Shown: positions 1 to 9,675, counted from the stretch's first letter. The stretch: 64,000 nucleotides of DNA from CANMIH01 sp049116335 (GCA_049116335.1 JAGDYZ010000015.1:1-64000), one strand, 5' to 3'. The notes: generated by a model from the sequence alone, not told the origin. Made by a program: numbers and translations.

Positions 1-1
1 G

Positions 2-1564
2 TCAGTTCTCAGTGACATTCAACAACCTGAGCTCTTTTCGTTTCTCGGATTGTCGATCTCGGTCACTCTCGTGATGATCCTGGGCGGCTTTCTGATTGGG
101 ATCGCCGTTGGCGCAACACCAGGACTGGCCGGTCCGGTTGCCATGGCAATCGCCCTTCCAATCCTGATTTCGATTTTTGGCTACACGCCAGATGCCCTTT
201 TGCCTGTTATGGGCTTTCTGATCGGCATCATGAAGGGCGCCACGATTGGCGGCGCAGTGCCCGCGATCCTGTTCAATACGCCGGGTACGCCGGATGCTTT
301 CATGACCACGCTCGACGGCTATCCGATGACCCAGCGCGGAAAGGCAAAGAAGGCACTTCGAGTGGCACATTTTGCGTCTGCTTCGGGTGACACGTTTTCG
401 GATATCGTTCTGATTATCTGCGCGCCTTTTCTGGCTTTGCTTGTCGAAGCCTATCTGGATCTCCCGGAGAAGACAGCCCTGCTGATCCTGTCGCTCAGCT
501 TCATTGCAGCGGTGATTGGCGGCTCGGCGGCAAAGGGGCTGATCTCGACCGGGCTTGGTCTCTTGGCAGCCTACATTGGAACGGGTGAGGATTTCTATCC
601 ACGCCTCACAATGGGACAGCCTGGACTGAGCCAAGGTTTTCCAATTGCAACCGCAGTTTTGGGTGTATTGATCATCGGGGCGATATTGAAAGAGCTTGAA
701 GATCTTTGGCGTCGCAGGCGTGACAGTGGCATCCTCCTGGAACATCGAGACCAAGGAGATCAAAGGCTTCATCGCGCAGATATCCGACGGTTGCTGCCGT
801 ACATAGGACGCTCGGCGGTCATTGGCACCGCGATCGGAGCACTGCCTGGGATTGGATCAACACTTGCTGCAACGTTGGGCTATACAGTTGGCAAGGCGCG
901 TTATGCTCGGAAAAAAAGACCGGACGCCCCCGAATTCGGAAAGGGCGCCGCAGAAGGGATTGCAGCGACCGAAGCCGCCAATTCCTCGGTGTCCGGAGCC
1001 AACCTGATCCCCGTACTGAGCCTCGGCATCCCCGGGAATGCCGCAGCAGTTTTTTTGATCCTCGCGGCCGAAAGCATCGGCGGGTTCAATCCTGGCCCTT
1101 CAGTTTTTCGGTTTCCCAGCGACAGCGTAAATCCCGAACTTGTCGTCGCCTTTGGCCTCTTTACGGCTATGATGATTGCCAACCTGCTGAACTGGACGAT
1201 TGGCGGGCTGTTCATGCGTTCAATGGGCGTCATGATCCGTATCCCCAAGCAGATGCTTTTGCCTGGGGTTCTGTTGCTCACGCTGACGGCAATCTACGTG
1301 CAAGAAACGCGCATGGAAGCGATCTGGTTCACGATGGGGTTCGGGGTTCTAGGCTATCTGATGCGGGCCGTTGAGATCTCACCGCTTCCCTTTGTTATTG
1401 CCTTCATTTTGGGGGGCAAACTTGAGGAAAGCGCCCGCCAGGCCTTTGCGGCCACTGGAGGCGATCCCTGGTTCCTGTTCACCAACCCAATAGCCGCGCT
1501 GTTCATGGCGATGGCTCTTGGAGTTATTCTTTGGACCGCCCGAAAAAAGAAAGGCGTCACATGA
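2..1564 (+). CDS. tctA: TctA-family tripartite tricarboxylate transporter large permease (5' partial)
   Basis: Large membrane subunit of a TTT-type solute importer, which works with a periplasmic TctC binding protein and a small TctB subunit; neither is seen in the window. The protein is a chain of hydrophobic segments with the glycine/proline-rich family signatures GATPGLAGP near the N-terminus, GAVPAILFNTPGTPD in the first third and the matching second-half repeat ALPGIGSTLAA and NLIPVLSLGIPGNAAA. The frame is open to the left window edge, so the true start is probably upstream; the TTG at 50 is only an internal possibility. The TGA stop overlaps the ATG of the sulfatase gene (ATGA), implying co-translation. 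The substrate is unknown; pairing with a sulfatase suggests a sulfated or carboxylated organic molecule. Confidence 0.9.
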   Translation, partial: SVLSDIQQPELFSFLGLSISVTLVMILGGFLIGIAVGATPGLAGPVAMAIALPILISIFGYTPDALLPVMGFLIGIMKGATIGGAVPAILFNTPGTPDAFMTTLDGYPMTQRGKAKKALRVAHFASASGDTFSDIVLIICAPFLALLVEAYLDLPEKTALLILSLSFIAAVIGGSAAKGLISTGLGLLAAYIGTGEDFYPRLTMGQPGLSQGFPIATAVLGVLIIGAILKELEDLWRRRRDSGILLEHRDQGDQRLHRADIRRLLPYIGRSAVIGTAIGALPGIGSTLAATLGYTVGKARYARKKRPDAPEFGKGAAEGIAATEAANSSVSGANLIPVLSLGIPGNAAAVFLILAAESIGGFNPGPSVFRFPSDSVNPELVVAFGLFTAMMIANLLNWTIGGLFMRSMGVMIRIPKQMLLPGVLLLTLTAIYVQETRMEAIWFTMGFGVLGYLMRAVEISPLPFVIAFILGGKLEESARQAFAATGGDPWFLFTNPIAALFMAMALGVILWTARKKKGVT

Positions 1565-3084
1565 CCCGCCCCAACATCCTGTTGATTTCTGCTGACCAGC
1601 AACGTGCCGACTGTTTCGGCTTCATGGGGAGGAAGGTCAAAACTCCCCACCTGGATCAACTGGCAGCGGATGGCACCCATTTCACAGGCTGCATCACACC
1701 ATCGGTTGTGTGTCAGCCCGCGCGAGCTTCCATTCTTACGGGGCAACTCTGCCGCACTCACGGCGTACACGACAATGGCATCGACCTTGATCCCGCGATT
1801 GGTGAGAAGGGCTGGGCGGGCGCAATGAGCGCCGCCGGATATCAGACTTCATTTTTTGGGAAGGCACACTTTTCAACCTATCATACGTACGATCCTACCG
1901 GCACGCCGGAATGCCTGCAGTCGGCACAGCACTATGGAGAGGGCTGGAACGGCCCATACATGGGTTTCGAACATCTCGAGCTCATGTTGGTTGGCCACAA
2001 TTGGTGGGCCCCAGAAAAACCGCCCGGAGGACAACACTACGAACGTTTTTACCATGGCGACGGACGGGGAGATGAACGCACCCGGCTGATGTGGGAAAAC
2101 GCAGGAGACACCAAGGACGCTGCACAGACTTGGCATTCGAAACTACCGACGGCCTACCACAACACAAGCTGGACCTCCGATCGGTTCATAGATTGGTTGA
2201 ACCACGGACGCGATGCGGGCAAACCTTTTGCGACATGGGTCAGCTTTCCGGACCCTCATCATCCGTTTGACTGCCCCGAGCCTTGGTCTCGATTGCACAG
2301 TCCGGCAGAGGTAGATCTCCCAGAGCATCGTACACGCAGCTACGAAGGCAAACCGTGGTGGCACAAGGCCGCTCTCGAGGGGGAGCCGGCCGACTCGAAG
2401 TTTGCCGAGGTCCGTAAAGCCTACAGTCGCATTCCGCCCCAGACGGACGATCAACTGCGGGAGATCATCGCCAATACCTATGGTCAGATTGCTTATATTG
2501 ATCACGAAGTTGGTCGCATGCTCGTTGCGCTCCAGCACGCCGGTTTGGAGGACAACACCATTGTCATCTACATCTCGGATCATGGCGACTGGCTTGGCGA
2601 CCATGGCCTGATCTTGAAGGGTCCAATGCACTATGAGGGCCTTCTGCGGGTTCCAATGATCATTCGTGGCCCAGGCGTGCCACCGGGAAAGGTCGTTGGC
2701 CAACCTGTCTCAACCCTCGACCTTGGGCCAACGTTCTATGATTACGGACAGGCACACCCACTGCAAACCCAGCACGGCGAAAGTCTGAGACCCTTGATTG
2801 AAGGCGATGCAACACGCGAATTTGCTCGCAATGAGTGGGGACTTCAACCTGGTCGTGTCGGCGTGGCTCTGGAGATGCGCACAGTGCGCACGCGCACCCA
2901 CAAATTGACCGTGGATTTGAACTCAGGAGAAGGCGAGATGTATGATCTCGTACGCGACCCGAACGAATTGAATAATCTGTTCCATGATCCGGATGAGGCG
3001 AAAACTCGGGACAAACTCGCACGTTACGTTGCTACTCGCCCGAATGACGTCACCCCAGACCGAACTCCTGTCGGTACAGCCTAA
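1561..3084 (+). CDS. Sulfatase (formylglycine-dependent, alkaline phosphatase superfamily)
   Basis: Hydrolyses a sulfate ester, or a related ester, using a formylglycine made from cysteine. In the 507-residue product the maturation motif is C51-Q-P-A-R, within the SVVCQPARASILTG block. The N-terminal metal-site aspartate is in ISADQQRADC (D12), and the second metal-site cluster is YISDHGDWLGDHG near residue 345. The ATG at 1561 was chosen over an upstream in-frame start because it gives the standard MTRPNILLIS family start and the ATGA overlap with the permease gene. No signal peptide is evident, so it is probably cytoplasmic and acts after import. Substrate specificity cannot be read from sequence. 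Coupling to the TctA gene suggests import followed by desulfation. Confidence 0.9.
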   Translation: MTRPNILLISADQQRADCFGFMGRKVKTPHLDQLAADGTHFTGCITPSVVCQPARASILTGQLCRTHGVHDNGIDLDPAIGEKGWAGAMSAAGYQTSFFGKAHFSTYHTYDPTGTPECLQSAQHYGEGWNGPYMGFEHLELMLVGHNWWAPEKPPGGQHYERFYHGDGRGDERTRLMWENAGDTKDAAQTWHSKLPTAYHNTSWTSDRFIDWLNHGRDAGKPFATWVSFPDPHHPFDCPEPWSRLHSPAEVDLPEHRTRSYEGKPWWHKAALEGEPADSKFAEVRKAYSRIPPQTDDQLREIIANTYGQIAYIDHEVGRMLVALQHAGLEDNTIVIYISDHGDWLGDHGLILKGPMHYEGLLRVPMIIRGPGVPPGKVVGQPVSTLDLGPTFYDYGQAHPLQTQHGESLRPLIEGDATREFARNEWGLQPGRVGVALEMRTVRTRTHKLTVDLNSGEGEMYDLVRDPNELNNLFHDPDEAKTRDKLARYVATRPNDVTPDRTPVGTA

Positions 3085-3357
3085 ACCCTTTTAGCTCTCT
3101 GGCTGTGAGGCGTCTTTCGGAGGTCAATGCGCAGGCGATAACACCCGCAGCCGACGCTCGTTTCCTCGACAGAAAAGAACTGCCGACGCGGTCAGGGAAA
3201 CATGCGTCATGCGATAGGCATACGGGGTGATCTACAGCGGCGAGGCGCGCTTGCCGGTGGATCACCGCAACTGCGCTTGCTTCGTGTTTGTAAATGACGG
3301 CTGGCCTGAGGTGCTCATGGAAGTCCCAGAGAAGTTGTAAGAGGCAAAGGAATTTGC
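3085..3357. other. Intergenic gap with possible decayed coding sequence
   Basis: No convincing gene. Two short open stretches on the plus strand read like protein: one from about 3100 to 3230 containing SEVNAQAITPAADARFLD, and one ending at TAA 3338-3340 containing VFVNDGWPEVLMEVPEKL. They lie in different frames and have no good start, so they may be remnants of one lost gene. A likely ribosome site (AAAGGA) for the NIPSNAP gene lies at the right end. Confidence 0.3.
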
Positions 3358-3657
3358 ATGATAATCGAAGAACGTATTTACACACTCAAAATCGGCGCCC
3401 TGAACAAATATCGAAAACCCTACCGGCCTGAGGGTCTCGAAGTGCAAACATCCATCTTGGGAAACCTGATAGGCTACTATTCCACCGATATCGGCGAACA
3501 AAACCAAGTTGTTCATCTCTGGGGCTACGAAAACTATCAAGACCGCGAAGCCAGACGAGATGCGCTTTTCCAACACCCTGACTGGTTAAATTACATTCAA
3601 AAAGCGGCTCCACTCATCGTTCGCCAAGAAAACAAGATTTTAAATCCGTTATTGTGA
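3358..3657 (+). CDS. NIPSNAP family protein
   Basis: Small 99-residue protein of the dimeric alpha/beta-barrel (NIPSNAP) fold. The N-terminal IIEERIYTLKIGALNKY and the central VVHLWGYENYQDREARRDAL with a following HPDW are typical of the family: a first strand with an E-x-R-x-Y pattern, then a helix rich in R/E. Bacterial members are often found in catabolic operons, but few have known reactions. AAAGGA lies about 9 bases upstream of the ATG. It stands alone after the sulfatase gene and converges on the phosphatase gene at 3826. Function in this context is unassigned. Confidence 0.8.
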   Translation: MIIEERIYTLKIGALNKYRKPYRPEGLEVQTSILGNLIGYYSTDIGEQNQVVHLWGYENYQDREARRDALFQHPDWLNYIQKAAPLIVRQENKILNPLL

Positions 3658-3825
3658 CGGCTTTCGCGGACCAGAAAAGCAAGCCGATGACAACAAACCG
3701 TCAGACTTCTTTCCATGTTCCCGGCTGCCGCACCAAACGCCCTGTCATCGAGTGTATCAAGATAATCTTGGATCGCACGGCCAACCGCATCTGAGGCTGA
3801 CCATTCCTTATCGTTAACCTTAACC

Positions 3826-4620
3826 TCACGCCAAGGTCTCAACCAGACTTAGCATAGACCGGTGCAAACTTGGCGTGGCGGCAGAGATAATCCGCCCATC
3901 ACTTTCGAGGCTAAGACGTGATCCGGACCAATCGGTTACGATACCGCCTGCTGCTTCAACGACTGCAGCGACTGCTAAATAGTCATAGGGTTGCAAGTCA
4001 TAGTCGATCACAACATCAACATGTCCCATGGCCAACATTGCGTGAGGGTAACAATCATAACCAAAGCGGCGCGTCTGGCCCGTGGTCATCAATTTGGCAA
4101 ACAGATCTGGAGTATCTCGGAAGAGCTTTTCGCCTTCGTTGATATAAAGGATTGAATCAGACAGCTTGGTTTGTTGAGATACAGAGATAGGCTGCCCATT
4201 GTTCGAGGCACCCTGACCCCTTCTCCCAATGAGAACCTCACCCAATGCCGGCATGCCGATAATGCCGATATCAGGCTTGCCTTGTGTTAGGTGGGCCAGC
4301 AGTGTCCCGAAAAGTGGATTGCCAGACAGAAAGGATCGTGTGCCATCAATCGGGTCGATGACCCAGATTTGGTCAAGCTCCAGCCCCTCCGACCCATGTT
4401 CTTCACCATAAATCCCATGATTTGGACAACGGTCGCGAATGTAGGAACGTAGCGCCGCCTCAACGGCCCTGTCCGCCTGTGTAACCGGGCTTTCATCATG
4501 CTTGAACTCGATCCCAAGGCGCCCACGGAAAAAGCTCATGGAGGTTTCGGCCGCAATATCTGCCAAAGCCAAGGCATGTTTAGACAGCTCAGCCATTTTC
4601 ATCTTTTGCAACTGGGTCAT
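3826..4620 (-). CDS. Inositol-monophosphatase family phosphatase (HisN/SuhB-like)
   Basis: Mg2+-dependent phosphomonoesterase of the inositol monophosphatase superfamily, about 264 residues and usual in length. Metal-binding motifs are in place: GEEHG (first Glu pair), WVIDPIDGTRSF (DPIDGT signature) and the C-terminal LQPYDYLAVAAVVEAAGG, where the last metal-ligand aspartate appears as PYDY. The sequence resembles histidinol-phosphatase-type (HisN) members, but the context is not a histidine operon. The MTQLQK start at 4620 was chosen because it gives an ATGA overlap with the stop of the upstream DeoR gene; an in-frame ATG at 4644 would lie deep within that gene. Co-transcribed with the DeoR regulator, so it probably acts on a sugar or polyol phosphate controlled by it. 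Confidence 0.88.
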   Translation of the reverse strand: MTQLQKMKMAELSKHALALADIAAETSMSFFRGRLGIEFKHDESPVTQADRAVEAALRSYIRDRCPNHGIYGEEHGSEGLELDQIWVIDPIDGTRSFLSGNPLFGTLLAHLTQGKPDIGIIGMPALGEVLIGRRGQGASNNGQPISVSQQTKLSDSILYINEGEKLFRDTPDLFAKLMTTGQTRRFGYDCYPHAMLAMGHVDVVIDYDLQPYDYLAVAAVVEAAGGIVTDWSGSRLSLESDGRIISAATPSLHRSMLSLVETLA

Positions 4621-5399
4621 GGGCTTAGAACCTCGATACCCCAACTAGACAGTGCATCTGCCAAATCACCCTCGGGGCAGAGGTCTGTGGCAACATGTGT
4701 AATACGCGTAGGATCTACGCCACAATGTGGAGCCAGAGCTCCGAACTTATGATGGTCGAGAACAACAGCGGTGATTTCACTGCTGTCTCGCACAACTTCG
4801 GTCAGCGAGGCTTCGGATGGATTGAGGTAAAGAAAACCACGTTTGCTCGAAAGCGCATCCGCACTGAGGAACGACACATCAAAGGCAAACCGTCGCGCCT
4901 GTCGTTCGGTGACGAACCCAAAGGTCCCGCGTTCATTACTGTGCAGCTCTCCACCCAAAAAATGAACGCGATTGTTGTTATGTCCAATCAGGCTTTGCGC
5001 CACGCCAAGCGAGTTGGTGACGACTGTCAGATTGGATTTTTGCTGAAGTTCTTCCGCGACAAAGGCAGTGGTTGAACCAACATCAAGAAAGACCGTCATC
5101 CCATTTTCGACAAGCGTGGCCGCACATTCAGCCGCTCTTCGTTTCTCTTGTGGGTTTTGCGTGATACGGGTGATGAAACTGGGATCGTTTTGCCCCCCCG
5201 TGAGATAAGCCCCACCATGCACCCGCTCCACAAGACCCGCACCGGCCAAGGATTTGATAACACGACGGATGGTCTCTTCAGAAACATCCAGAGACTTGGC
5301 AAGTTCGGCAGATCGCGCAGAGCCCCCCAGACGCCGCAACGCGTCTAGCAATTCTAACTCACGATGTGATTGTGTCGGCGTTTCCACAGGCATGACCAT
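4617..5399 (-). CDS. DeoR/GlpR-family transcriptional regulator
   Basis: Repressor-type regulator of 260 residues. The N-terminal winged helix-turn-helix is clear (residues 12-65: LDALRRLGG, DVSEETIRRVIKSL, VHGGAYL). It is followed by a DeoR C-terminal sensor domain of the ribose-5-phosphate-isomerase fold, with the markers FLDVGSTTAFVAEEL and VVTNSLGVAQSL. Such regulators usually sense phosphorylated sugars or polyols. It overlaps the phosphatase gene downstream and is divergent from the PMH-like hydrolase gene at 5539, so it may control both directions. The repeated CCACAAAAA motif upstream of it and upstream of the ABC importer could be its operator (inference). Confidence 0.92.
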   Translation of the reverse strand: MVMPVETPTQSHRELELLDALRRLGGSARSAELAKSLDVSEETIRRVIKSLAGAGLVERVHGGAYLTGGQNDPSFITRITQNPQEKRRAAECAATLVENGMTVFLDVGSTTAFVAEELQQKSNLTVVTNSLGVAQSLIGHNNNRVHFLGGELHSNERGTFGFVTERQARRFAFDVSFLSADALSSKRGFLYLNPSEASLTEVVRDSSEITAVVLDHHKFGALAPHCGVDPTRITHVATDLCPEGDLADALSSWGIEVLSP

Positions 5400-5538
5400 T
5401 TTTTGAGCTATTTTTCCACGTTAGCCCACAAAAAGGCTCGACCATCAAGCAAAAACCCATAAGTTTCATCAAAGTTTTACTGTACAGCAATGCCGTCGCA
5501 GATAGGATCGCGGCGCATTCCAGGCCGGAGCATATGCC
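5400..5538. promoter_or_regulatory. Divergent promoter region between DeoR regulator and PMH-like hydrolase
   Basis: The 139-base gap separates two divergent genes and must hold both promoters. It contains CCACAAAAA at 5426-5434, the same 9-mer found twice in tandem at 7321 and 7331 ahead of the ABC importer. No convincing -35/-10 pair could be fixed by eye. Confidence 0.45.
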
Positions 5539-7074
5539 GTGACGCACCCCCGCAATGTCCTCTTTATCGTTATCGATCAACTTCGCGCTGACTGTCTGAA
5601 CGGCGCATTTGCCGCCCATGTCAAGCTTCCCAATCTCCGGGCGCTTATGCAAGAGGCGGTCAGTTTCGAGAACCACTATTCGGTGACCAACCCCTGTGGC
5701 CCGTCACGCGCGTCTTTGTTGACCGGACAATATGCGATGAACCACCGCTCAGTGCGCAATGGCACGCCTTTGCGACATGACACACCCAACATCGCAACGG
5801 AAATGCGCAAAGCCGGGTATCTGCCCATGCTTTGGGGGTATACCGACAGCTCACAAGATCCCCGTGCGCACCATCCGAACGACCCGGCCGTCCGCACCTA
5901 TGAACACCCTATGGTTGGCTTCCACGAAATGTTGGAAATGCGCTTGGAAGAATCCCTGCCCTGGCAGTCACACCTAATGGAGCAGGGCTATCGCTTTGAC
6001 CGATACGAAGACGTTTATAAGGCAGCGCCCGATCCAGATGGAATAAGACGCATAAATAGTCCCGCAATATATTCCGCCGAGCACAGCGACACTGCATTTT
6101 TAACCAACCGCTTCCTACAACAGATCCCGGCCTACGCCAAGCAGGGCTGGTTCGCGCATCTAACGTATATCCGACCTCATCCACCATTGGTGGCCCCCAC
6201 GCCATACAACCGAATGTATGACCCCAGCCTGCTCCCCCTGCCCTCGCGCATGGAAACCTCCGAGAAGGAGGCTGGAATGCACCCCTTCCTTGCTTCAGCT
6301 CTACAGCACGCGCGTGCCGCTGATTTTGTCGAGGGATTTGAGGATCTCAAAATAGACACTGCAGCCATCCAAACTCTACGTGCGGTCTATCTTGGTCTTG
6401 CGACTGAAGTGGATCACCATATCGGGCGGGTTGTCCAGTTCCTCAAAGAAAGCGGGCAGTATGACAATACTCTTCTAGTCGTGACAGCCGATCATGGTGA
6501 AATGCTTGGCGATCACCATGCCTGGGGCAAACAAACTGTGTTTGATGCCGCGTACAAAGTGCCGCTCATCATGCGGTTGCCCGAAAATGAAGCGCAGGCC
6601 GGGGCAAAGATTTCTCATCCCACGGAATCCATTGATATCGTGCCAACCATTTTGGATTGGGTGGGCCAAGAGATCCCCAACTCAGTCGACGGTTGCTCCT
6701 TGAGGCCTTTGGCGACCGGCGAACACCCAAGAGGCTGGCGTAAATTCTCGGTTTCAGAACTTGATTTTGCGAACCCGCTTTCCCCGACAGTGTGGGAAAA
6801 CCAACTTGGGACCGGCCCAAGCGACAGCTGTTTGTCCATTCTTCGAGACGAACGCTTCACCCTAGTCGAATTCGCAGCAGACCTACCGCCCTTGCTGTTT
6901 GATCGCACCTCAAAAGACGGCGAATTCACAAATGTCGCGACAGATCCACAATACGCACCTGAATTGGCTCGTCTCTGTCGTTCTCTGCTGCGCCATCGGA
7001 TGCAAAACATGGACCACACCCTGTCGCTGGATATGATCACAAACGAAGGTCCAAAACGCATTTTGCGCCACTAA
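5539..7074 (+). CDS. Phosphonate monoester hydrolase-like member of the sulfatase superfamily
   Basis: A 511-residue formylglycine hydrolase. The modification motif is C53-G-P-S-R, followed by ASLLTGQYAMNHRSVRNG, which is closer to phosphonate monoester hydrolases/phosphodiesterases (PMH group, promiscuous toward sulfate and phosphate diesters) than to classical arylsulfatases. The metal aspartate is in FIVIDQLRADC and the second metal site in VVTADHGEMLGDHHAWGK. The start is GTG at 5539; no better ATG precedes the conserved HPRNVLFIVID. Divergent from the DeoR/phosphatase pair and followed by the ABC importer operon. It may cleave a phosphodiester, phosphonate ester or sulfate ester that the importer brings in. 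The exact substrate is unknown. Confidence 0.85.
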   Translation: MTHPRNVLFIVIDQLRADCLNGAFAAHVKLPNLRALMQEAVSFENHYSVTNPCGPSRASLLTGQYAMNHRSVRNGTPLRHDTPNIATEMRKAGYLPMLWGYTDSSQDPRAHHPNDPAVRTYEHPMVGFHEMLEMRLEESLPWQSHLMEQGYRFDRYEDVYKAAPDPDGIRRINSPAIYSAEHSDTAFLTNRFLQQIPAYAKQGWFAHLTYIRPHPPLVAPTPYNRMYDPSLLPLPSRMETSEKEAGMHPFLASALQHARAADFVEGFEDLKIDTAAIQTLRAVYLGLATEVDHHIGRVVQFLKESGQYDNTLLVVTADHGEMLGDHHAWGKQTVFDAAYKVPLIMRLPENEAQAGAKISHPTESIDIVPTILDWVGQEIPNSVDGCSLRPLATGEHPRGWRKFSVSELDFANPLSPTVWENQLGTGPSDSCLSILRDERFTLVEFAADLPPLLFDRTSKDGEFTNVATDPQYAPELARLCRSLLRHRMQNMDHTLSLDMITNEGPKRILRH

Positions 7075-7614
7075 CGCCTAAACCCAAGACCTAGATATCT
7101 TTGCAACCTTCGAACGGATCCGCCCCAGTTTTCAGGGACGGAACCGTTCGTTGTGTGTGGGGCTGACACGAAAAGTCAGTGGAAATTTCTGATATTGCTT
7201 CACGAAGAGAAGAGAGCCTTTCAGAGCTTTGATGCCGCTATCCACCAGATATTTCACATGAATTTCGACACGCCGGAAATTGTGGACTTTTTGTTAAATT
7301 CGGTCAAAAGTACTCCTAGACCACAAAAATCCACAAAAATGGTCATCAAGATGTTACATCTTCTTGCTTTCTGTGGGTTTGAGAAAACGACTGAGCTTGC
7401 GTTCCGCCATGACTGAAACCAATCGCGCACCAATTGTACGAGGCCTGGAGCCTTATAAGTCTCAACCTGTGCAGGTTGCGCATTTCTTTGCGTTGTCAGG
7501 CCCACAAACCTCAACTGAAATTTTTCCATTCAATGGATTCAGCATCTCATTCGAACGAAAGATCGCTGAATGATCACCTCCCATCTGACCACCTTGTTTC
7601 CACTTGGAGTGACC
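7075..7614. promoter_or_regulatory. 540-base intergenic region upstream of the ABC importer
   Basis: No believable gene; short open frames here lack codon bias and homology. The region holds two head-to-tail copies of CCACAAAAAT (7321-7330 and 7331-7340), exactly one helical turn apart, plus AT-rich stretches (TTTTTGTTAAATT near 7289) suitable for a promoter. GGAGT at 7606-7610 is the likely ribosome site for the ATG at 7615. Expected to contain the importer promoter and a regulator site. Confidence 0.5.
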
Positions 7615-9654
7615 ATGAAAAACCTTCTTCTTTCCGGTGTTGCAGCGATTGTGCTGCCTGGCGCGGCCTTGGCAAACTGTCCTGCCGTAACCGTAGAAAA
7701 CGCTCAGGGCGTCGCTGCCGGCGCATTCCCACAGCAATACGATCTGGCTGAGTTTGAAGCGGCTGCTAACTGCAACCTCACGCTCGCAGCCAACCCGGCG
7801 ATGTCCGAATTGAATGCGCGGATCTTTGGCAACCCCGAGCTCCCTGCGCTCGCCGACCGCGTGCCAGCCGAACCGCTCGTCGCAGCGCCTTACACTTCGG
7901 TCGGAAAGTATGGCGGTCAGTTCGATGCGCTTTCTAACGCCACTGAATCGGGAACCTCAGACTTCCTGTCCGTGCGTCACACGAGCCTCGTACGCTACAC
8001 TGATGATCTTCAGACCATCGTGCCCCATGTTGCCAAATCCTTCACTTGGAATGACGATTTCACCCAATTGACTGTTGAACTGCGTGCAGGCCACAAATGG
8101 TCAGATGGTGCTGCCTTCACCTCGGCAGACATCGTGTTTTGGTACAACAATCTGATGATGGACACCAATGTCATCGCAGAAGCCAAAGGTTATGCGCTCG
8201 CGGGTGGTGAGCCCATGGAAGTTGTGGCTTTGGATGAAACCACCGTTCAGTTCAACCTTAAGGCTCCTAAGCCGGGTCTGATCGAAACTTTTGCAGCGCA
8301 ATATGTACAGCCCTATCAGCCTGTGCATTTCTTGGGCCAATTTCACCCCGCCATCAACGCAGACGCCGATGCAAAAGCGCAGGCATTGGGGTATGAAAAC
8401 GGTTACGACCTGATCAAAGCCTACTATGGCAACTCAGATTGGGCTGACACTCCCTCACCGATGCTCACCGCTGGTGACAAATTGGCCGGTCTGCCCAAGC
8501 ACGCTTCGCCAACTTTGGAAAGCCATATTGTGGTCAATGAGACAGCTGAAGGCCGTCACTATGTCGCCAACCCCTATTTCTTTATGGTCGACACTGCCGG
8601 TAATCAGCTTCCTTACATCAACGAGCTGGACGAGGTTTATATCGGTGACGAAGAAGTTCGCACCCTGAAACTCCTGAACGGCGAAGTCGACTACAAGTCG
8701 CAAGCCGTAAACCTTAGCTCGGCTCCTGTTCTGCTCGAAGGTCAGGAAAAAGGCGGTTACGTTATCGACGTGCGTCCAACAATTTCGATGCCAGCTCTTG
8801 GTTTCAACCTGACCCACGACAATGAAGCGATGCGCGCGGTTTTCAACGACATTCGCTTCCGTACAGCGATGTCGGTAGCCATCAACCGAGACGAGATCAA
8901 CGAAACCGTTTACTTTGGTCTCGGCACACCTCAACAGTATGTTGGCTTTTCTCCCTTGCCTGACTACGTCGATGCTAAATGGGCGTCGCACGAAGCCGAA
9001 TTCGATGCAGCCAAAGCCAATGCTTTGCTTGACGAAATGGGCCTTGTTGACGCCGACGGAGACGGCGATCGGGATCTGCCGAACGGCGAACCCTTCACTT
9101 TGAACTGGCAGTTCGCCACACAGGCCGCCCCGGCACAACTCGTTGAGTTGGTTGCTCAGAATTGGACTGATGTCGGCGTAACAACCAACATCAAAGAAGT
9201 CACCTCGGACGAGTATCGTTCGGCGCAGTCGTCCAACAAACTGGATGTTGTGAACTGGGTTGTGGGTCAGCCAGCTGGCGCCATTTTGGGTGATAATCAG
9301 CTTTGGACCCCGCCCTTCTCCGATTACTTCGGCGCGCGCCCCGCTATGGGCTGGGGCGAGTATATTTCGTCGAACGGCGCAGAGGGTATCGAGCCACCGG
9401 CCTGGGCCATGTCGTTGATCGATGACATCAATGCGTTCCAATCGACCCAGCCAGGTTCAGACGCTCAGAAAGAAATTGGCGCTCGCATGGTCGAAACCAT
9501 GACCAGCAGTTTGACGTTCATCGGCGTCGTTTCCGCGCCGGCGCCTATCTACGTCAGCACCAAACTGAACAACGTGCCACAGTTTAAGACCTCGTCTTAT
9601 GAGTTTTACCGCACCTATCCCTACCGCCCTGCACAGTGGTGGTTGAGCGAGTAA
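7615..9654 (+). CDS. ABC transporter substrate-binding protein, family 5 (peptide/oligosaccharide type)
   Basis: Periplasmic binding protein of the SBP_bac_5 family, 679 residues. It begins with a typical signal peptide (MKNLLLSGVAAIVLPGAALA, cleavage near ALA-N20). Family markers follow: YTSVGKYGGQFDAL, LTVELRAGHKWSDGAAFTSADIVFWYNN near residue 160, and FRTAMSVAINRDEIN in the second half. An acidic DADGDGDRDLPNG stretch looks like a calcium-type loop. It is clearly longer than ordinary dipeptide-binding proteins and in the size range of the AgpA-type alpha-galactoside binders of rhizobia, so an oligosaccharide or other non-peptide ligand is possible. The ATG at 7615 was chosen for the signal peptide and the GGAGT site. 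First gene of a five-gene operon. Confidence 0.92.
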   Translation: MKNLLLSGVAAIVLPGAALANCPAVTVENAQGVAAGAFPQQYDLAEFEAAANCNLTLAANPAMSELNARIFGNPELPALADRVPAEPLVAAPYTSVGKYGGQFDALSNATESGTSDFLSVRHTSLVRYTDDLQTIVPHVAKSFTWNDDFTQLTVELRAGHKWSDGAAFTSADIVFWYNNLMMDTNVIAEAKGYALAGGEPMEVVALDETTVQFNLKAPKPGLIETFAAQYVQPYQPVHFLGQFHPAINADADAKAQALGYENGYDLIKAYYGNSDWADTPSPMLTAGDKLAGLPKHASPTLESHIVVNETAEGRHYVANPYFFMVDTAGNQLPYINELDEVYIGDEEVRTLKLLNGEVDYKSQAVNLSSAPVLLEGQEKGGYVIDVRPTISMPALGFNLTHDNEAMRAVFNDIRFRTAMSVAINRDEINETVYFGLGTPQQYVGFSPLPDYVDAKWASHEAEFDAAKANALLDEMGLVDADGDGDRDLPNGEPFTLNWQFATQAAPAQLVELVAQNWTDVGVTTNIKEVTSDEYRSAQSSNKLDVVNWVVGQPAGAILGDNQLWTPPFSDYFGARPAMGWGEYISSNGAEGIEPPAWAMSLIDDINAFQSTQPGSDAQKEIGARMVETMTSSLTFIGVVSAPAPIYVSTKLNNVPQFKTSSYEFYRTYPYRPAQWWLSE

Positions 9655-9675
9655 TCGCTCTGATCAGAAAATACG

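Noticed and set aside
2..772. Long minus-strand open frame opposite the TctA gene
   Set aside because: Low-complexity Arg/Gln-rich translation with no family motifs; it mirrors the codon bias of the real plus-strand membrane protein gene.
8455..9441. 328-codon minus-strand frame opposite the binding-protein gene
   Set aside because: Antisense shadow of a clearly recognised SBP_bac_5 gene; no recognisable domain.
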